A DNA stretch of 64,000 bases from Hirsutella rhossiliensis. Lineage: Eukaryota > Ascomycota > Sordariomycetes > Hypocreales > Ophiocordycipitaceae. Position numbers and translations under genes: made by a program. The notes under the pieces are model-generated. The model worked only from the letters and a program-made list of their open reading frames with translations. It was not told where the DNA came from and did no database searches. The stretch's first letter is position 1. Every line of letters begins with the position of its first letter. Below, piece after piece: positions 47,018 through 58,424 of this stretch. The stretch covers positions 7,006,001 to 7,070,000 of the forward strand of contig NW_025408667.1 in the NCBI RefSeq assembly GCF_020360975.1, in the 5' to 3' direction.

Positions 47018-47938
47018 CTACACGCCCTCAACTTTCAGCTCGTCGCTCGTCGCTCGCGCTCCCTCCCATGACTCCCGCACCGCTCCCCAGTACCTCGCCG
47101 GCTCGGCCCTTGCAATGGCCACGTGCTTTGCGCCCTCGAAGCGTTCCCGGCGCACGACAAACCCGACCTCCTCGGCCTTCCGCGCATTGTCCTCGACGTC
47201 CTGATAGTCCACCATGTTGTCTGCCGTGCCATACAGATACGTTCGCCGGCACTCGCGCGAGACGAGCCGCGGAGCGCGGAGGGCCTGTGCATTCTGATTC
47301 TGCGCCGGGGGCAGGCGCCGGAGGCTGTGATAGACACACGCCACGGCGATGGCGATATGCATGAGCGGCGACACCCACCATGGGAGCGTCTGGACGAGGG
47401 CGCGGTGTGTGTTGCGCCAGCGGAAGTAGCCGGGGCATGAGTCTAGCAACAGCACGTAGCGCGGCAGCGCTGCGATACCGCGGCCGCCATCATCAAGTCC
47501 GGCTGCCAGAAGCATTGACCGGAGGTGGACGGCGGTGCTGATGCCGCCGTTGGAAAACATGTGAACCAGCACGCGCGGGCACGTCCCCTCGTCGTCTTGC
47601 CCGTCGCCGCCCTTTGCCAGGGCCCGCAGCAGCAGCAGCGCAGGCTTCACGTCCCGGCGCGCGATCCACGGAAGCCATACGCGCAGCAGCGGACATCGGA
47701 TGAGCAGGATGCGCGACGAGGGAAACAGCGCTTGGTGCTGCGCGATGTACTTTGCGATGTGCTCATCACGTGCGGCCATCCACGAGAGCAGCAGAATGAG
47801 CTCCGGATCCTTTGAGGACGGCGGCGACGGAGACTGGCTGCGAGGATGAAGCCGCTGTCGCGGATCCCAATAGGCGACTGTCGGGCTCAGCGCCTGCATG
47901 AAGGCCAGGGGTCCGGCGCGGGCGGCGGATGGCGGCAT
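47018..47938 (-). CDS. DUF829/TMEM53-family protein
   Basis: Single exon, 306 aa, from ATG 47938 (MPPSAARAGPLAFMQAL); an internal ATG 13 codons later is an alternative start. DUF829/TMEM53 features are present. LILLLSWMAARDEHIAKY matches the family start (P-x-x-x-LLGWMGA...H-x-x-KY). VLVHMFSNGGISTAVHL holds the nucleophile-elbow-like FSNGG. A PGYFRWRNTHRA...HIAIAVACVYHSLRR hydrophobic segment follows. The family has an alpha/beta-hydrolase-like fold and, in animals, a nuclear envelope location; its enzymatic role is unproven. TYLYGTADNMVDYQDVEDN and KHVAIARAEPARYW supply the expected Asp and His. Complete and intact. Confidence 0.87.
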   Translation of the reverse strand: MPPSAARAGPLAFMQALSPTVAYWDPRQRLHPRSQSPSPPSSKDPELILLLSWMAARDEHIAKYIAQHQALFPSSRILLIRCPLLRVWLPWIARRDVKPALLLLRALAKGGDGQDDEGTCPRVLVHMFSNGGISTAVHLRSMLLAAGLDDGGRGIAALPRYVLLLDSCPGYFRWRNTHRALVQTLPWWVSPLMHIAIAVACVYHSLRRLPPAQNQNAQALRAPRLVSRECRRTYLYGTADNMVDYQDVEDNARKAEEVGFVVRRERFEGAKHVAIARAEPARYWGAVRESWEGARATSDELKVEGV

Positions 47939-50670
47939 GAAGATTTCGCCTCGCGCGGAGGGGAGGACTGGTGACGACTTTGATTGGGGCAGTAAAAAGC
48001 AAACGGCGTAGACCCTGAATTCGATGGTCGAGTAAGAAAGGAGACGCCTGGAAGGAGCCCACCCCGAGACTTGCAAGCAACGGCCAAACGGATCGCGATG
48101 CAAACGTTGTCAACCGTGGCGTTGAAGAAGGGTTCGACAAGAAGCGTGATACTCAAAGGGAGAAGGGGGTTGGGAAGGGAGAAGCAAGGGGCACCTGTTG
48201 CAGAATACTGCGATTGCTACGCCGCCAGGGATGACCGAGGTATCTGGCGACGGACTGAATGTCTCGGCGAAAGGAGGGAGATGAGCCGCAAAGACGGGGC
48301 GTAGAGCGTATGTCAGTTCAACGGTTCAACGAGGCAGAAAGAATTTATCTTCAAGCTGAAGCTTCAATGGCATCTACATCAACGGCACGTAACCGTCCAT
48401 GCGACGGATGGCTTTCGTGCCGAGGTTGACGGAGCCCCGGGGAAAATGGTGGGCGCCGGCCCATGTTGGAATACGCGGGGAAGCAGGGATCTGGGTTGCA
48501 ATTCCGGATCCCCGGGTGGCTTCGTCGACTCATCACGCGCCGGCCGACTTGCACGGGACGGACCGTGTTTACGACGAGATGCAAGGCTTTGATCAGCTTC
48601 GGAATGACGCGGGCAATGGGATGGAGGCTTGTGAGGGAGGCTACATGGGATAGACGCCACGCAGCTCCTCCGCCGCATCCCTTGTCCTTCCCCTTCCCAC
48701 GCGTGCATGTGGTAATGGCCAGTGAAGTCTCCGAGAAGCAGCCATGACAGCCCCGAACCTCTTTACGGCTCGCCGTCGGGGCAAGAAAAAGAAAATGCTG
48801 GGAGTCATGGGATGCTGGTCATGTAGGAGGATGGGCTCCAGACGGGCCATATGTTTTCCCTGACGACGCTGGTCGCTGGCGCACGACATGGGCCGTTGGG
48901 CTGTTGGCCATGGGGTAAAGAAAAGCTGCGCTCGCCGAGGACGGGGCGATGTCGTTGGTTTTAAGGGGAAGGGAGAGAGGCGTCGACATTTTGCTTACAA
49001 GAGGGTGAGAGAGGAAGCGCGGGCGAGAGATGAACTCGCTGTCGGAGATGAGCATGAACAGTAACCAGCCAACCTCTGGCCAGGACGTATGAGATGCAAC
49101 TGGGAACCGAGATTGGCAGCGGCAGATTCGTCACAGATATTCTTGCGAATGAGTCGAGTCGGCGGGCCGAATGGCATAGAGAGGGTGAAGAGCGATGCCT
49201 AACAAACACGCCATGCAGCGCCCGGTGCAAGGCGACATGGCCGTGCGACGACGGGACAAGCCTCGCACGCCGGTGCCGCTTCGACGCCGTTTTGAGAAGC
49301 GAGCGTGTTTGCCCCCCCGCCACCGCAAGCAAGACAAGGGGCGCAGCGAGACCGCCCCGGGACAAACATCTTTTTCCGATGGCGGCTTATTCCCCAACCT
49401 CAAGGCGGCCGGTCGCACAGTGGCGCTGCCGTGCCAAGGGAGGCCAAGGGGATTCCGCCAAGAGTTCGCAGATGATCGGTGGCCAAGAGATGAGGTGGTT
49501 CCAGCTGCTGTGCGGCCGGCTTTGATGATGCACGCCGCCGTCAGGGGGAGATGGGACAAACTAATTATGCAGAGATCGAGACAGCGAGAGAGAGAGAGTC
49601 GTGAATGAGGCCGCCGAGCATGTCGCACCGTCCGCCGAGCGGACAGTCTGCCGCATCGAGGAGAGTAGATCAAGGAGACGAAGAAGCAAGACGCCGTCGA
49701 GGTCTGGCTCCGTGTGTCGACCGGGTCCGTGCGTCGACTCGGAAAGTGAGGCGATGGGGTGATCTGACGCCGTGGAGGCATGATGCGAGAAGGACATTGA
49801 CGACGTGCGTACTCCTGTCCAGCATCTTGCCTTGAAAGGGTAGCCGAGTCCATGAGTGGCCCATGACGGCTTCACCATCAGATATTCCTCCCTGGTTTGA
49901 CGCCGTCGTCACGGCGATGCCCTCCGAAGTAGACGGCTCGTAGAAGATCTGCGGGGGAGATGACGAGCAGACACTCTTAGTTCAACACAATCGGTGCTTC
50001 GCCTCGGAAAGCCCAAATATCCGCCACCTGGCAGACGTGCGGATACGACTCGGCACCAAGCCAGGGCCGCCAAGTCTGGAACAGGCGACGGGGCGCGTTA
50101 CAGCCGAGGCCGTGACCGAGTTTGCTCGCTCATGTCGCCGTCTTTTCGCTTGCGTTCCATCCAGTGATCTGTCATTGTCCTTCATTTCTTTCACCTCTCC
50201 CGGACCGTCTCCCCCTAATGTGTCTGCCAGGAGACGGACGAACCGGTTTATGCCTCCTTGGCACAAGCTCCCTCTTCTTGCCTTCATCGTTTTCCCGGCG
50301 TGGCGGCGTGGCGAGCCTAATGGGGCGACCGCCTGCCTGCATCTTGCTCCGTCCGTCACGGGCGGGCAAACAGGCTCTCGGGGGAGAGCAAAGATCCGGA
50401 CAGAGGCCTCGTGAATCTCCGAAACGGCTTCTCGAGCAGTCGGCACAGCCACCCTCGGGTTCCTCGCACCAAGTCCGTGGTCGGCATAACTTGAACGCTC
50501 CTCCTTCAAGCGCGTCTCCTTCTCCTTCTCTCGTCTTCTTCTCTTCATGTCCTGAGCCAGAGACATCGTTTGATCCGGGCACGTCCACTCCCTCCGACCC
50601 CTTGGCACTCTTAGGTTTCTCGTCCTCTGACCATTTTTTTGATCGATTCTTCCTCGTCGGAAGTACCATC
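47939..50670. other. 2.7 kb divergent intergenic region
   Basis: Between the DUF829 gene and the aspartic protease. Open frames on both strands around 49.1-49.9 kb look non-coding (no domain, Arg/Ser-rich). The last 300 bp is a pyrimidine-rich leader of the protease. Confidence 0.55.
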
Positions 50671-52151
50671 ATGAAGGTCTCCAGCTCCTTTTCGATTCTT
50701 GTAGCAGGCGGGCTCGCGGCCGTCGAGGTAGCAGCATCGGGGGCCAGCGCCGTGTCAGAGTGGGATCTCTCGCAGCCCATCCACGGCCTCACTTTGCAGC
50801 GCGTCAAGGCAGTGCGAGAAGCGACTCCGGACCGCCCCGCCACGAGCTTCTCGCGCCTTCACAACATCAAGGGCGCGCCAGGCTTGCATTCGGCCACGTC
50901 GGCCCTTGGCCGGGTTCTTCGTACGCCCCCCTCGCGCCACGAGCGCACGTATCAGAACATTAGCAAGGCCGGGGCCTTCTCGACCCAGTATGCCATCCAG
51001 TGCGGCTGGGACGGCGTCCCCGTCTGGCTGCTCCTCGACACGGGTAGCTCCGACACCTGGGCGGTCCAGGACGGATTCGAGTGCGATAGCAGAGTGGCCG
51101 CAGAGCAGGGCCAGGGTGCGTGCGGCTTCGGGCACCCGCTCGTCAAGGGCTTTGGCCACGGCGCCATTTCGGACCTGCACTTGTACCTGCGGTACGGCTC
51201 GGGCGAGAAGATTGTCGGCCCCATGGGCTACAGCGACCTCTCGTGCGGCGGCGTCCGGGTGTTGGACCAGCAGGTTGGCCTCGCCAATTATACCTACTGG
51301 CACGGAAACAACCTGACGGTCGGCATCCTGGGCCTGGCCTATCCCTCCATCACGAGTGCCTTTTACGGGGAACCCGGCACCGAGGCTGCCTGGAACGCGA
51401 TATCGTACACGCCCTTCTTGACCAACGCCATTATGCAGGGCGTCATTGAACCTGTCTTCAGCGTGGCGCTGCTCAAAAATTCGTCCGGAGGCATGCTGGC
51501 CTGGGGCGGGCTCCCGCCTCTCGACTGGCGGCGCGGCGTCTCGGCCACCACCGACCTCATCATTGTAAGTCGAAGGCCAAGCATTGGCGAGGTGACGGAG
51601 TCTTGGAGCTAACGATGACGGGATAAAAGGCGAATCTCATAGGCCAGGCTGAGACGTCGTGGCGGTATTCGTTTTACACCATTGTCCCGGATGGTATCAA
51701 ATGGGGCCAGACGACGGACGAGACCAAGTTTCCGTACATTGTCGACACGGGCACGACCATGAATTATCTCCCGCCCCGTGAGTATCCCCCCTTGTTTGCC
51801 AGCATAGAAAAGGGGCTGACGTTGCCATCAACTCCAAAAACAGCCCTGGCAGAGGCAATCGCCATGGCTTTCCAGCCGCGAGCCGTCTACCTGTACCAGT
51901 GGGGCTCGTACTTTGCCCCGTGCGACGCGGTGCCGCCTCGGTTCGCCGTCATCATCTCAGGGGTTGAGTTTTGGATCAATCCGGCGGACCTCGTGTACCA
52001 GGACCTCAAGGACCCCTTGACGGGATATTGCGCCGTTGCCATTGCCAGCGGAGGGTCCGGGCCGTATATCCTGGGGGACGTGTTTTTGCAGAACGTCGTG
52101 GCCGTCTTTGACGTAGGCGGAGCGCAGATGCGCTTCTACTCGAGGACGTGA
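50671..52151 (+). CDS. Secreted pepsin-like aspartic protease (family A1)
   Basis: Three exons: 50671-51564, 51630-51777 and 51844-52151, giving 449 aa. A signal peptide (MKVSSSFSILVAGGLAAVEV) and a propeptide precede the mature domain. It has a first catalytic motif LLLDTGSSDTW with Asp123 and a second IVDTGTTMNYLPP with Asp337. The flap-region sequence LRYGSGEKIVGPMGY and the A1 blocks VGILGLAYP and YILGDVFLQNVVAVFDV are present. Such enzymes are acid endopeptidases secreted or wall-bound for nutrition or host interaction. No GPI-anchor signal is evident at the C-terminus, which ends FYSRT. Intron 2 (66 nt) is in frame without stops. The splice exactly inside the second active-site loop (after YLPP) is unusual in that retention would leave a 22-residue insert. 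Confidence 0.9.
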
Positions 52152-54250
52152 TGGAAGCCTGCCGGACGATTGGCGAGACGACGGGCTCTTTTCCATTCTT
52201 GCTTTCTCTCGAGTCTCATGCTTGCGTGGTTTCCCCCTTTTTTTCATTTTGGGGCCGTCCATCGACGGGGGTTATCGGTCGGGGGCGTGGAGACGAGCTG
52301 AGTAGCGAATTGAGGCTGCGCGGATGGCCACGATGAGGCAGACAGCCAGAAAGGCAAGGCGATATGGATGCAGTAGCAGGTTGAAATGACGGGGTAGGCC
52401 GCTGATCCGTCGATGTGGTCGAGGGGCGGAATCGTGAAGAGGGTGCAAACTCGGTGATGATGGTGGTGACATCTCCGAGCTGCCACCTTTTTTTTTTTTA
52501 GCTCGGCCTGCCCCATCCACCACCACCCTTGCCATCACCCGCATCCGTAAGCCGTTCCTTGCGCTAGCATTGACGGCATGTTTGCTGCCAGTTGGCACAT
52601 CGTTGATAAGAAGGGTTCCGCCGCTGCCGCCGCCCCAACTTTACCTGTTAGCTGTAGGTCGTAGGTCGGCAGATTAGGTTGCAGGTCGTCGGTTAGGCGT
52701 ACTTATTAATGTAAGGTAAGCAGGGAGGGGCGGCCGACGCCTGGGCCTTTGAGCAAAGCATCATCCGTCGCCTGGCAGCGTCTGTTTCCCTCGCAACCTC
52801 CATTGCCTGGCTCCATCACTGAGCAGCGAGGAAGAAAAAGGGCGAGCAGCAACAACAACTACATCCGTGTCGAATCTCGCGACGAATCCGAGGCGTCTCC
52901 TCTCTCCCCCTCCCTCCCTCTCTCTCTCTCTGCAGCCGGCCGACTGTACAAGGCTTGGCATTCGCCGCCCTGTCACGTCTTGTCCTCGACTCTCTCCATC
53001 TCTCCGCGCTGCGCCCGCAGCCAAACAAGCCGACGATGAGGGGCGTGGCCGCAGGACCGCCGACGCCAAGAGACTCGCCCAGAGACTCGCCGTCGGGCAG
53101 GACCAGGGCCAACACGTGGAGCTTCAGCAGGGTGAGTTGACGGCCCTTTCTTGAGTCTGTTTTTCGGTGGTGGTGGTGGTGGTCTTGGCCTCGCAGTCCC
53201 TCGAATCTCAACCGCCGCCGGCTCTAGTTGGGCGTTGGAAAGTGCGTGCACTGGTCAAGTGACACACACCCTTTGGGAGGCGGTGAGGACAAGGATCCAC
53301 GGGTCGCGAGTGACCTTGATGGCATGGTGACGGAGCTTCCCAAGTGGGCACTCGAGATGTCTCGCCGCAGCATAACAACCGAGAGAGGAAAGGAAGGATC
53401 CGTTTGCCGGCTCAGCCAATGCGGCCGGCTTCCAATCCGAAGCCGCCAGCCAAGGCCTCACCTCTGTCTGGTCCCTGCAGATTTGCGCGGTTTTAGGGTT
53501 CGGGCGATGCACCATGGGCAATTGTCGCACACGAGCCGGGACGAGTCGGGCTTGCCTGTCCACCACCAACCACCATCCACCATCCACCTTTGCCACCCTC
53601 ATCGCAGAGTTGAGTCGGCACTTGTCACTATAGTGTCTACTGTCTAGCAAGCACGAGTCCCACTCTTGCCGCCGGCTGGAGCGGCATGGCCTAAGCCGAC
53701 GGGTCAGTGATGCGATGCTGCCCTACCCGAGGTTCCGGTTCCTCCCATCAGGTACCACCCACTGTACTGTACCGTACATTCGCCGCTGCAGCTGGCCCTT
53801 ACAGCGGCTCCCCCGTTGTTTACCTTCAGCATAACGTCGGGTACCTACAGTGGCTGCAGCGCCTCGACAAGCCGCCCGTTCTCTCCCTCCAGCAGCAAGT
53901 CGCTGCCCCGAGTTGAGCAGCCTCACGCAGGGAATCAACAAACCACACTCGGTCCGCTAGTTAATCCTGGCGGCCTCAACTCACGCCTGCTTTCTCTCTC
54001 TCTCTCTCTCCGGCTCTCTCTCTCTCTCTCTCCGTCTCTCCGTCTCTCTGTCTCTCTGTCTCTCACCGGCTTCAATGCACCTCTGCTTCACCTCACTCTC
54101 CCTCCCCTCTGCCCGCACTCGTCGACGCTCTCCCTTCCCCCTCCTCCCTCACCTGCTCTTGCCCCTGGATGTGTCGACCGTGCCGAATGCCTTGGCCTCT
54201 TCTTCGCACGCGCCAGCGCAAACCCGAGCCCTCGTTGATCCTCCGTCAAC
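52152..54250. other. 2.1 kb intergenic region and PFK-2 leader
   Basis: No gene recognised. A GT-rich run (GGTGGT) lies near 53168. The end is a CT-dominated leader. Confidence 0.55.
53991..54065. repeat. (TC)n pyrimidine tract in the PFK-2/FBPase-2 leader
   Basis: 75 nt of TCTC interrupted by CGG, CCG and TGT, ending about 185 bp before the start codon. It is probably transcribed, or a core-promoter CT block. Confidence 0.85.
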
Positions 54251-55777
54251 ATGTCGTCAAAGATTAACAATGGTGTCGGTGTCCAGGTCGAAGACACAAA
54301 GATATGCGTCGTCATGGTTGGCCTGCCCGCCCGGGGAAAGAGCTATATTGCCCAGATAGGTATGCCGCCTTGGACGTCTTGACTTTGCCTGCTGGCTGAC
54401 GCTCCCTCTTTCTTTGTGTCGGCAGCCCAGCGCTACCTTCAATGGCTCTCTATCCCGTCAAAGACGTTCAACGTCGGCAGCTATCGCCGCAATGATGCCC
54501 CGCAGCCCAGGGCCGACTTCTTCGACACCAGCAATGCCGAGGGCGAGCAGAAGCGCCGCGCGGCAGCCCAGGCCGCCGTCGCAGATATGCTGGCCTGGTT
54601 CCGCACCGGGGGCGTCGTCGGCATCCTCGATGCCACAAACTCGACAAAGGAGCGCCGCAAATGGGTCAACGATGCCTGCACAGCCCAAGGAATCGAGGTG
54701 CTGTTCGTCGAGAGCAAGTGTGACAACGAGGACGTCATCATGGCCAACATCCGCGATGTCAAGACTACGAGCCCAGACTACCGCGGCCAGGACCCAGAGG
54801 ATGCCGCCCAGGACTTCCGGAACCGCATCCGCAACTACGAGAAGATCTACAAGACGATTGACGCCGACGGTGACGAGGACGACTACACCTATCTCAAGAT
54901 CATGGACATTGGCAAGCAAGTCATCATCAACCGCATCCAGGATTACCTCCAGAGCCGCATCGTCTACTACCTCATGAATCTCCACATCCGCCCACGCTCC
55001 GTCTGGCTGTCGAGGGTACGTACCGGCCCTCCGCTCCCTCTCTTTACTCGTCGTCATTGCTAAGGTGTCTGGTGGTGTTTAGCACGGAGAGTCCGAGTAC
55101 AACTTGGACGGCAGGATTGGCGGCGACACGCTTCTGTCGCCTCGCGGCGAGCTCTACGCTCGCAAGCTCCCCGAACTGGTGCGGGAATCTGTCGGCGTAA
55201 GTCGACTCACCAAAACCTTCCCCTCGTCCGACCTTGCCCACTCACATCGCACGAGCAGGACGATCGGCCCCTTACCGTGTGGACGTCGACGCTCAAGAGG
55301 ACCATTGCCACTGCCCGTTTCCTTCCCCCGCACTACAACCAGCTGCAGTGGAAGGCCCTCGACGAGCTCGACTCGGGCGTTTGCGACGGACTGACGTATC
55401 AGGAAATCAAAGACCGTTTTCCCGAAGACTTCGCGGCGCGCGATGAGGACAAGTACAACTACCGCTACCGCGGGGGCGAGTCGTACCGCGACGTGGTGAT
55501 TCGCCTGGAGCCCATCATCATGGAGCTGGAACGTAGCGAAGACATCCTCATTGTCACGCACCAAGCCGTGTTGCGATGCATCTACGCCTATTTCATGAAG
55601 AAGGATCAGGCCAAGAGCCCGTGGATGAATGTGCCGCTGCACACGCTCATCAAGCTGACGCCTAGGGCCTACGGGACCGAAGAGGTGCGGTACGAGGCGA
55701 ACATCCCTGCCGTCAGCACGTGGCGCGGGAAGGGCAGTACGGCGCAACACGAGAATCCCACTCCCGATAATCTGTGA
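54251..55777 (+). CDS. 6-phosphofructo-2-kinase / fructose-2,6-bisphosphatase
   Basis: Four exons: 54251-54359, 54426-55015, 55083-55196 and 55259-55777, giving 443 aa. The kinase domain has Walker A GLPARGKS at residues 24-31, then KTFNVGSYRR and GILDATNSTKERR; KCDNEDVIMANI and the Tyr-rich end follow. Exon 3 begins exactly at the phosphatase RHGESEYN motif, with the phospho-acceptor His at residue 234. The phosphatase triad is complete (ALDELDSG for the acid, IVTHQAVLRC for the second His). The enzyme makes or removes fructose-2,6-bisphosphate, the switch of glycolysis versus gluconeogenesis. Because RHGE is intact, the phosphatase should be active; some fungal isozymes have lost it. There is no long regulatory extension at either end, so this is the short FBP26-like type, likely cytosolic. 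Confidence 0.93.
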
Positions 55778-56614
55778 GGGGGTCGGGGCGCAGGGACATG
55801 GTGGAGAGAAGCCACACCCACCTACCACGGAGTCAGCGCCACAAGTCAACCAAGCCTTGCGCATATTCAGGTGGCCGAGAGGGAGCCTGGGAGGCGATGG
55901 TGTGCCATGATGGGCGGTGAGAGTGGTTTCGCAGGAAGATGAGACGAGTCAGCCAGCAAAAAGCCGGGGTTCACCGACGGCCGAGTCAGGTACTGGACGT
56001 GGAATAGACATTGGGGGCCTCAACGGGGAAAAGAGCTCGGAAGGGAAAAGAAGCATCTGTAAGTATATAGCTGTTGCTTTGCTGTCTGTGGAACTAAACT
56101 CAACATGGGCTGGAGTCAAGGTTTTGGCATTCAGTTGAATACAGCGTTTCGACTGCTGACGGGCGCCGAAGTCGAGGCGTGGTGAAGCAGTAGACTGTAG
56201 ACAGCGCAACCGCCGGACAGATGAACGCCTGGGGCCACCACGCCACCTCTCTTGACGGCACGCGATGCCTTTTTTTTTTTTTTTTTTGGCGTTGGTGCTC
56301 AAGATGAAAGAGGCCTCGCCTCGCCTCCGACGCACAGCCAAGTGTCCGTATGGGAACGAAAGATGTTCGACTCAAGGTCGTTGTTGAGCGAAGTGATCCG
56401 ATGTTTTTCTTGCAATGATTCTGTGGAAGTAGAAGAAGAGACGTTCACCTCCTCCGGCTTTGTCTGCCTATTTAAGAAGCAGTTGTCCCCCGAAGAGCGG
56501 TAGCCTGGGACTAACGACAGGCGAGAAAATATCCATGCTCTCTACTGCCTCACTGATCAAGTTCTCTCCTTATTTGACTGAACGGCTGAGCGGCAGACGA
56601 GCAGGCAAAGCGAC
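55778..56614. other. Intergenic
   Basis: 837 bp between same-strand genes. It contains a poly-T run at about 56270-56287. No other feature was seen. Confidence 0.55.
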
Positions 56615-57430
56615 ATGGCTTCGCACTGGTATATCCAGCCGCCCATCTTTGCCCCCGTGCCACAACACATCTCTGCCCCGGCCGCCGTCACCTACACTCT
56701 TGTCCCCTACGTTGGCAGCCCGGTGGCGGCGGCGGCGGCGGCGGCGGCGTCTTGGCCGGGTGTTCAGATCAACATCGTGCCGTGCCAGCCCGCGGCGCCG
56801 GCACCACCAGCAGTGGAAGCAGAACCAGCGGCGGCGGACGCGGCACCGCCGCCGATGTCGGGGGCCCTTGCGAGCCCTGCGATCTCTCCGGCCCCGGCTG
56901 CTCCCGCACTTATCCCAGCCCCGGCCGCGACAGCGGGCATAACCGTCCGCATCGTCCTCCACGGCCGCGCCCAGCAGGGCCTCTGGACGCGCGTCGCCGA
57001 CGTGCCCTACCGACACGACGGAGGCGCCGGCCTCCCCGACCCGGCGGGCCTCCGCGCCGCCGTCGCCCGCGCCTCGCACGTCCACTTCCCGCCCGACGGC
57101 CGCGGCCGCGGCCTTCTCCGCCACGCCGACGCCGACATGGCCCCGCCGACGCTGCAGCTGTGGGCCATGCGGGCCGGCGCCGTGCTGCACATGCTGCCGG
57201 GAGACGCCGGCGGCGGCGCGCTGGCGGTCCCCGAGGTGGAGAGGGCGCTGGCGGTGTGTGCCGAGGCTCCGGACGGCCATGACGAGGGCAACGCCGAGGC
57301 GGAGGCGGTGCGCGAGGTGTTCGAGGATGCGAGGGACAGGGGTCTCGGCGTCTTCCTCCTCGTCAACATGGACGGCGACGATAGCCTGGGCGTGCCGGGC
57401 CACGGGGGACGCAGAATCGGCCCGCCGTGA
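56615..57430 (+). CDS. Ala/Pro-rich protein of unknown function
   Basis: Single exon, 271 aa, start MASHWYIQPPIFAPVPQHI. The first 110 residues are Ala/Pro-rich and disordered, including an eight-Ala run from a GCG repeat (about 56728-56750). The second half looks folded (TVRIVLHGRAQQGLWTRVAD, ATASHVHF, LQLWAMRAGAVLHMLPGD, VREVFEDARDRGLGVFLLVN), with alternating strands and helices and a hydrophobic core. I do not recognise the family. A 298-codon open frame on the opposite strand (57466-56570) is judged a shadow. The start context and the protein-like second half support this strand, though expression is not shown. Confidence 0.6.
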   Translation: MASHWYIQPPIFAPVPQHISAPAAVTYTLVPYVGSPVAAAAAAAASWPGVQINIVPCQPAAPAPPAVEAEPAAADAAPPPMSGALASPAISPAPAAPALIPAPAATAGITVRIVLHGRAQQGLWTRVADVPYRHDGGAGLPDPAGLRAAVARASHVHFPPDGRGRGLLRHADADMAPPTLQLWAMRAGAVLHMLPGDAGGGALAVPEVERALAVCAEAPDGHDEGNAEAEAVREVFEDARDRGLGVFLLVNMDGDDSLGVPGHGGRRIGPP

Positions 57431-58424
57431 CTGATCGACCTGTTCTCTCTTTCTGCCCTCCTCCACCCCCTTCTACTCGCAACCAGTCGAGCGCGCAAAC
57501 AAAAGGAGGGGAGGGGAAGGATGAGATTTACACTGTGAAAGGCAGGAAAAGCGACGAGGGCAAAGGTGTCAGAGAAAGGCGGGGGGCGAATGGGGATGTG
57601 GGAGCGAGTACGGTGGCCTCGCACAACGACGCCGTGTAAGCGAGCACACGGACTTCAATGCATATGTCGCCTCCTACAGAACACAGACAGCAAACGTGCG
57701 TCGCACAAGACGTCAAGACTTCGCGGCAATCTCTGCATTGATTCCACAAGATTATAAACAAACAGGGCATGGGGCAAACGAACAAGCTCGGCCCAAGACG
57801 CAGCGGTTGCCAGGCCCGCGTCAGCCATGAGCGCCCATGGAGATAGGTGTCCTTTTTTTTATCGTACACACGAGTAACTCGATTTCGTTACTCAGATTAC
57901 TTTAACCCCTTCTTGTTCGACGTCACCAAGCCAGTCGGACAACAGTCATGGTGCTAATCGTTGCCGCCCCTGTCCCACGCAAAAGGGAAAAATAAAAAAT
58001 TCGAACCGCCCCAACTCACGCAAAAACACCTGACACCGCGATCGCAAAACATACTCTCTTCCGGCTAGAACCAAGCACGAGAGGGGCGGGCAGATAAAAG
58101 GATAGCAAAACCGCCCCGAGGACGCCACACCGTCTACCTCGACAAAGCCGCAGGCGCCGGAGCACCCCTGTTGCTGGGTATCAGTCGAGGCAGCAGGCGT
58201 CAACGAGGGCCTTCGTCGTCCAAACAGCGAAACCACCTAGCCAAAAGAAGAAGGGGAATCAAGGACCATGGGTGGAGTCGCGGAGCTTTCCAAGGGCCGG
58301 CTGGCAAGGAGTTGAATAAGCAACAAGAAAAAGGCGCCGCCATGCTGCACAAGTAGAACGTAAACGGAAATGGTCATGTCATGGGGATTCTCCGCCAGTG
58401 TGAGACTTTTGCGTCCGGGATAAC
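57431..58424. other. Convergent intergenic region
   Basis: About 1 kb between the stop codons of the Ala/Pro-rich gene and the PtaB gene. AT-rich patches lie near 57850-58000. No gene recognised. Confidence 0.6.

Noticed and set aside
49131..49853. 240-codon minus-strand frame
   Set aside because: Arg/Ser-rich, no hydrophobic core or motif, no splice logic; looks non-coding.
56570..57466. 298-codon open frame antisense to the Ala/Pro-rich gene
   Set aside because: GC-rich codon use on the plus strand leaves the complementary frame open. The minus-strand product is Arg/Gly/His-rich without fold-like pattern.
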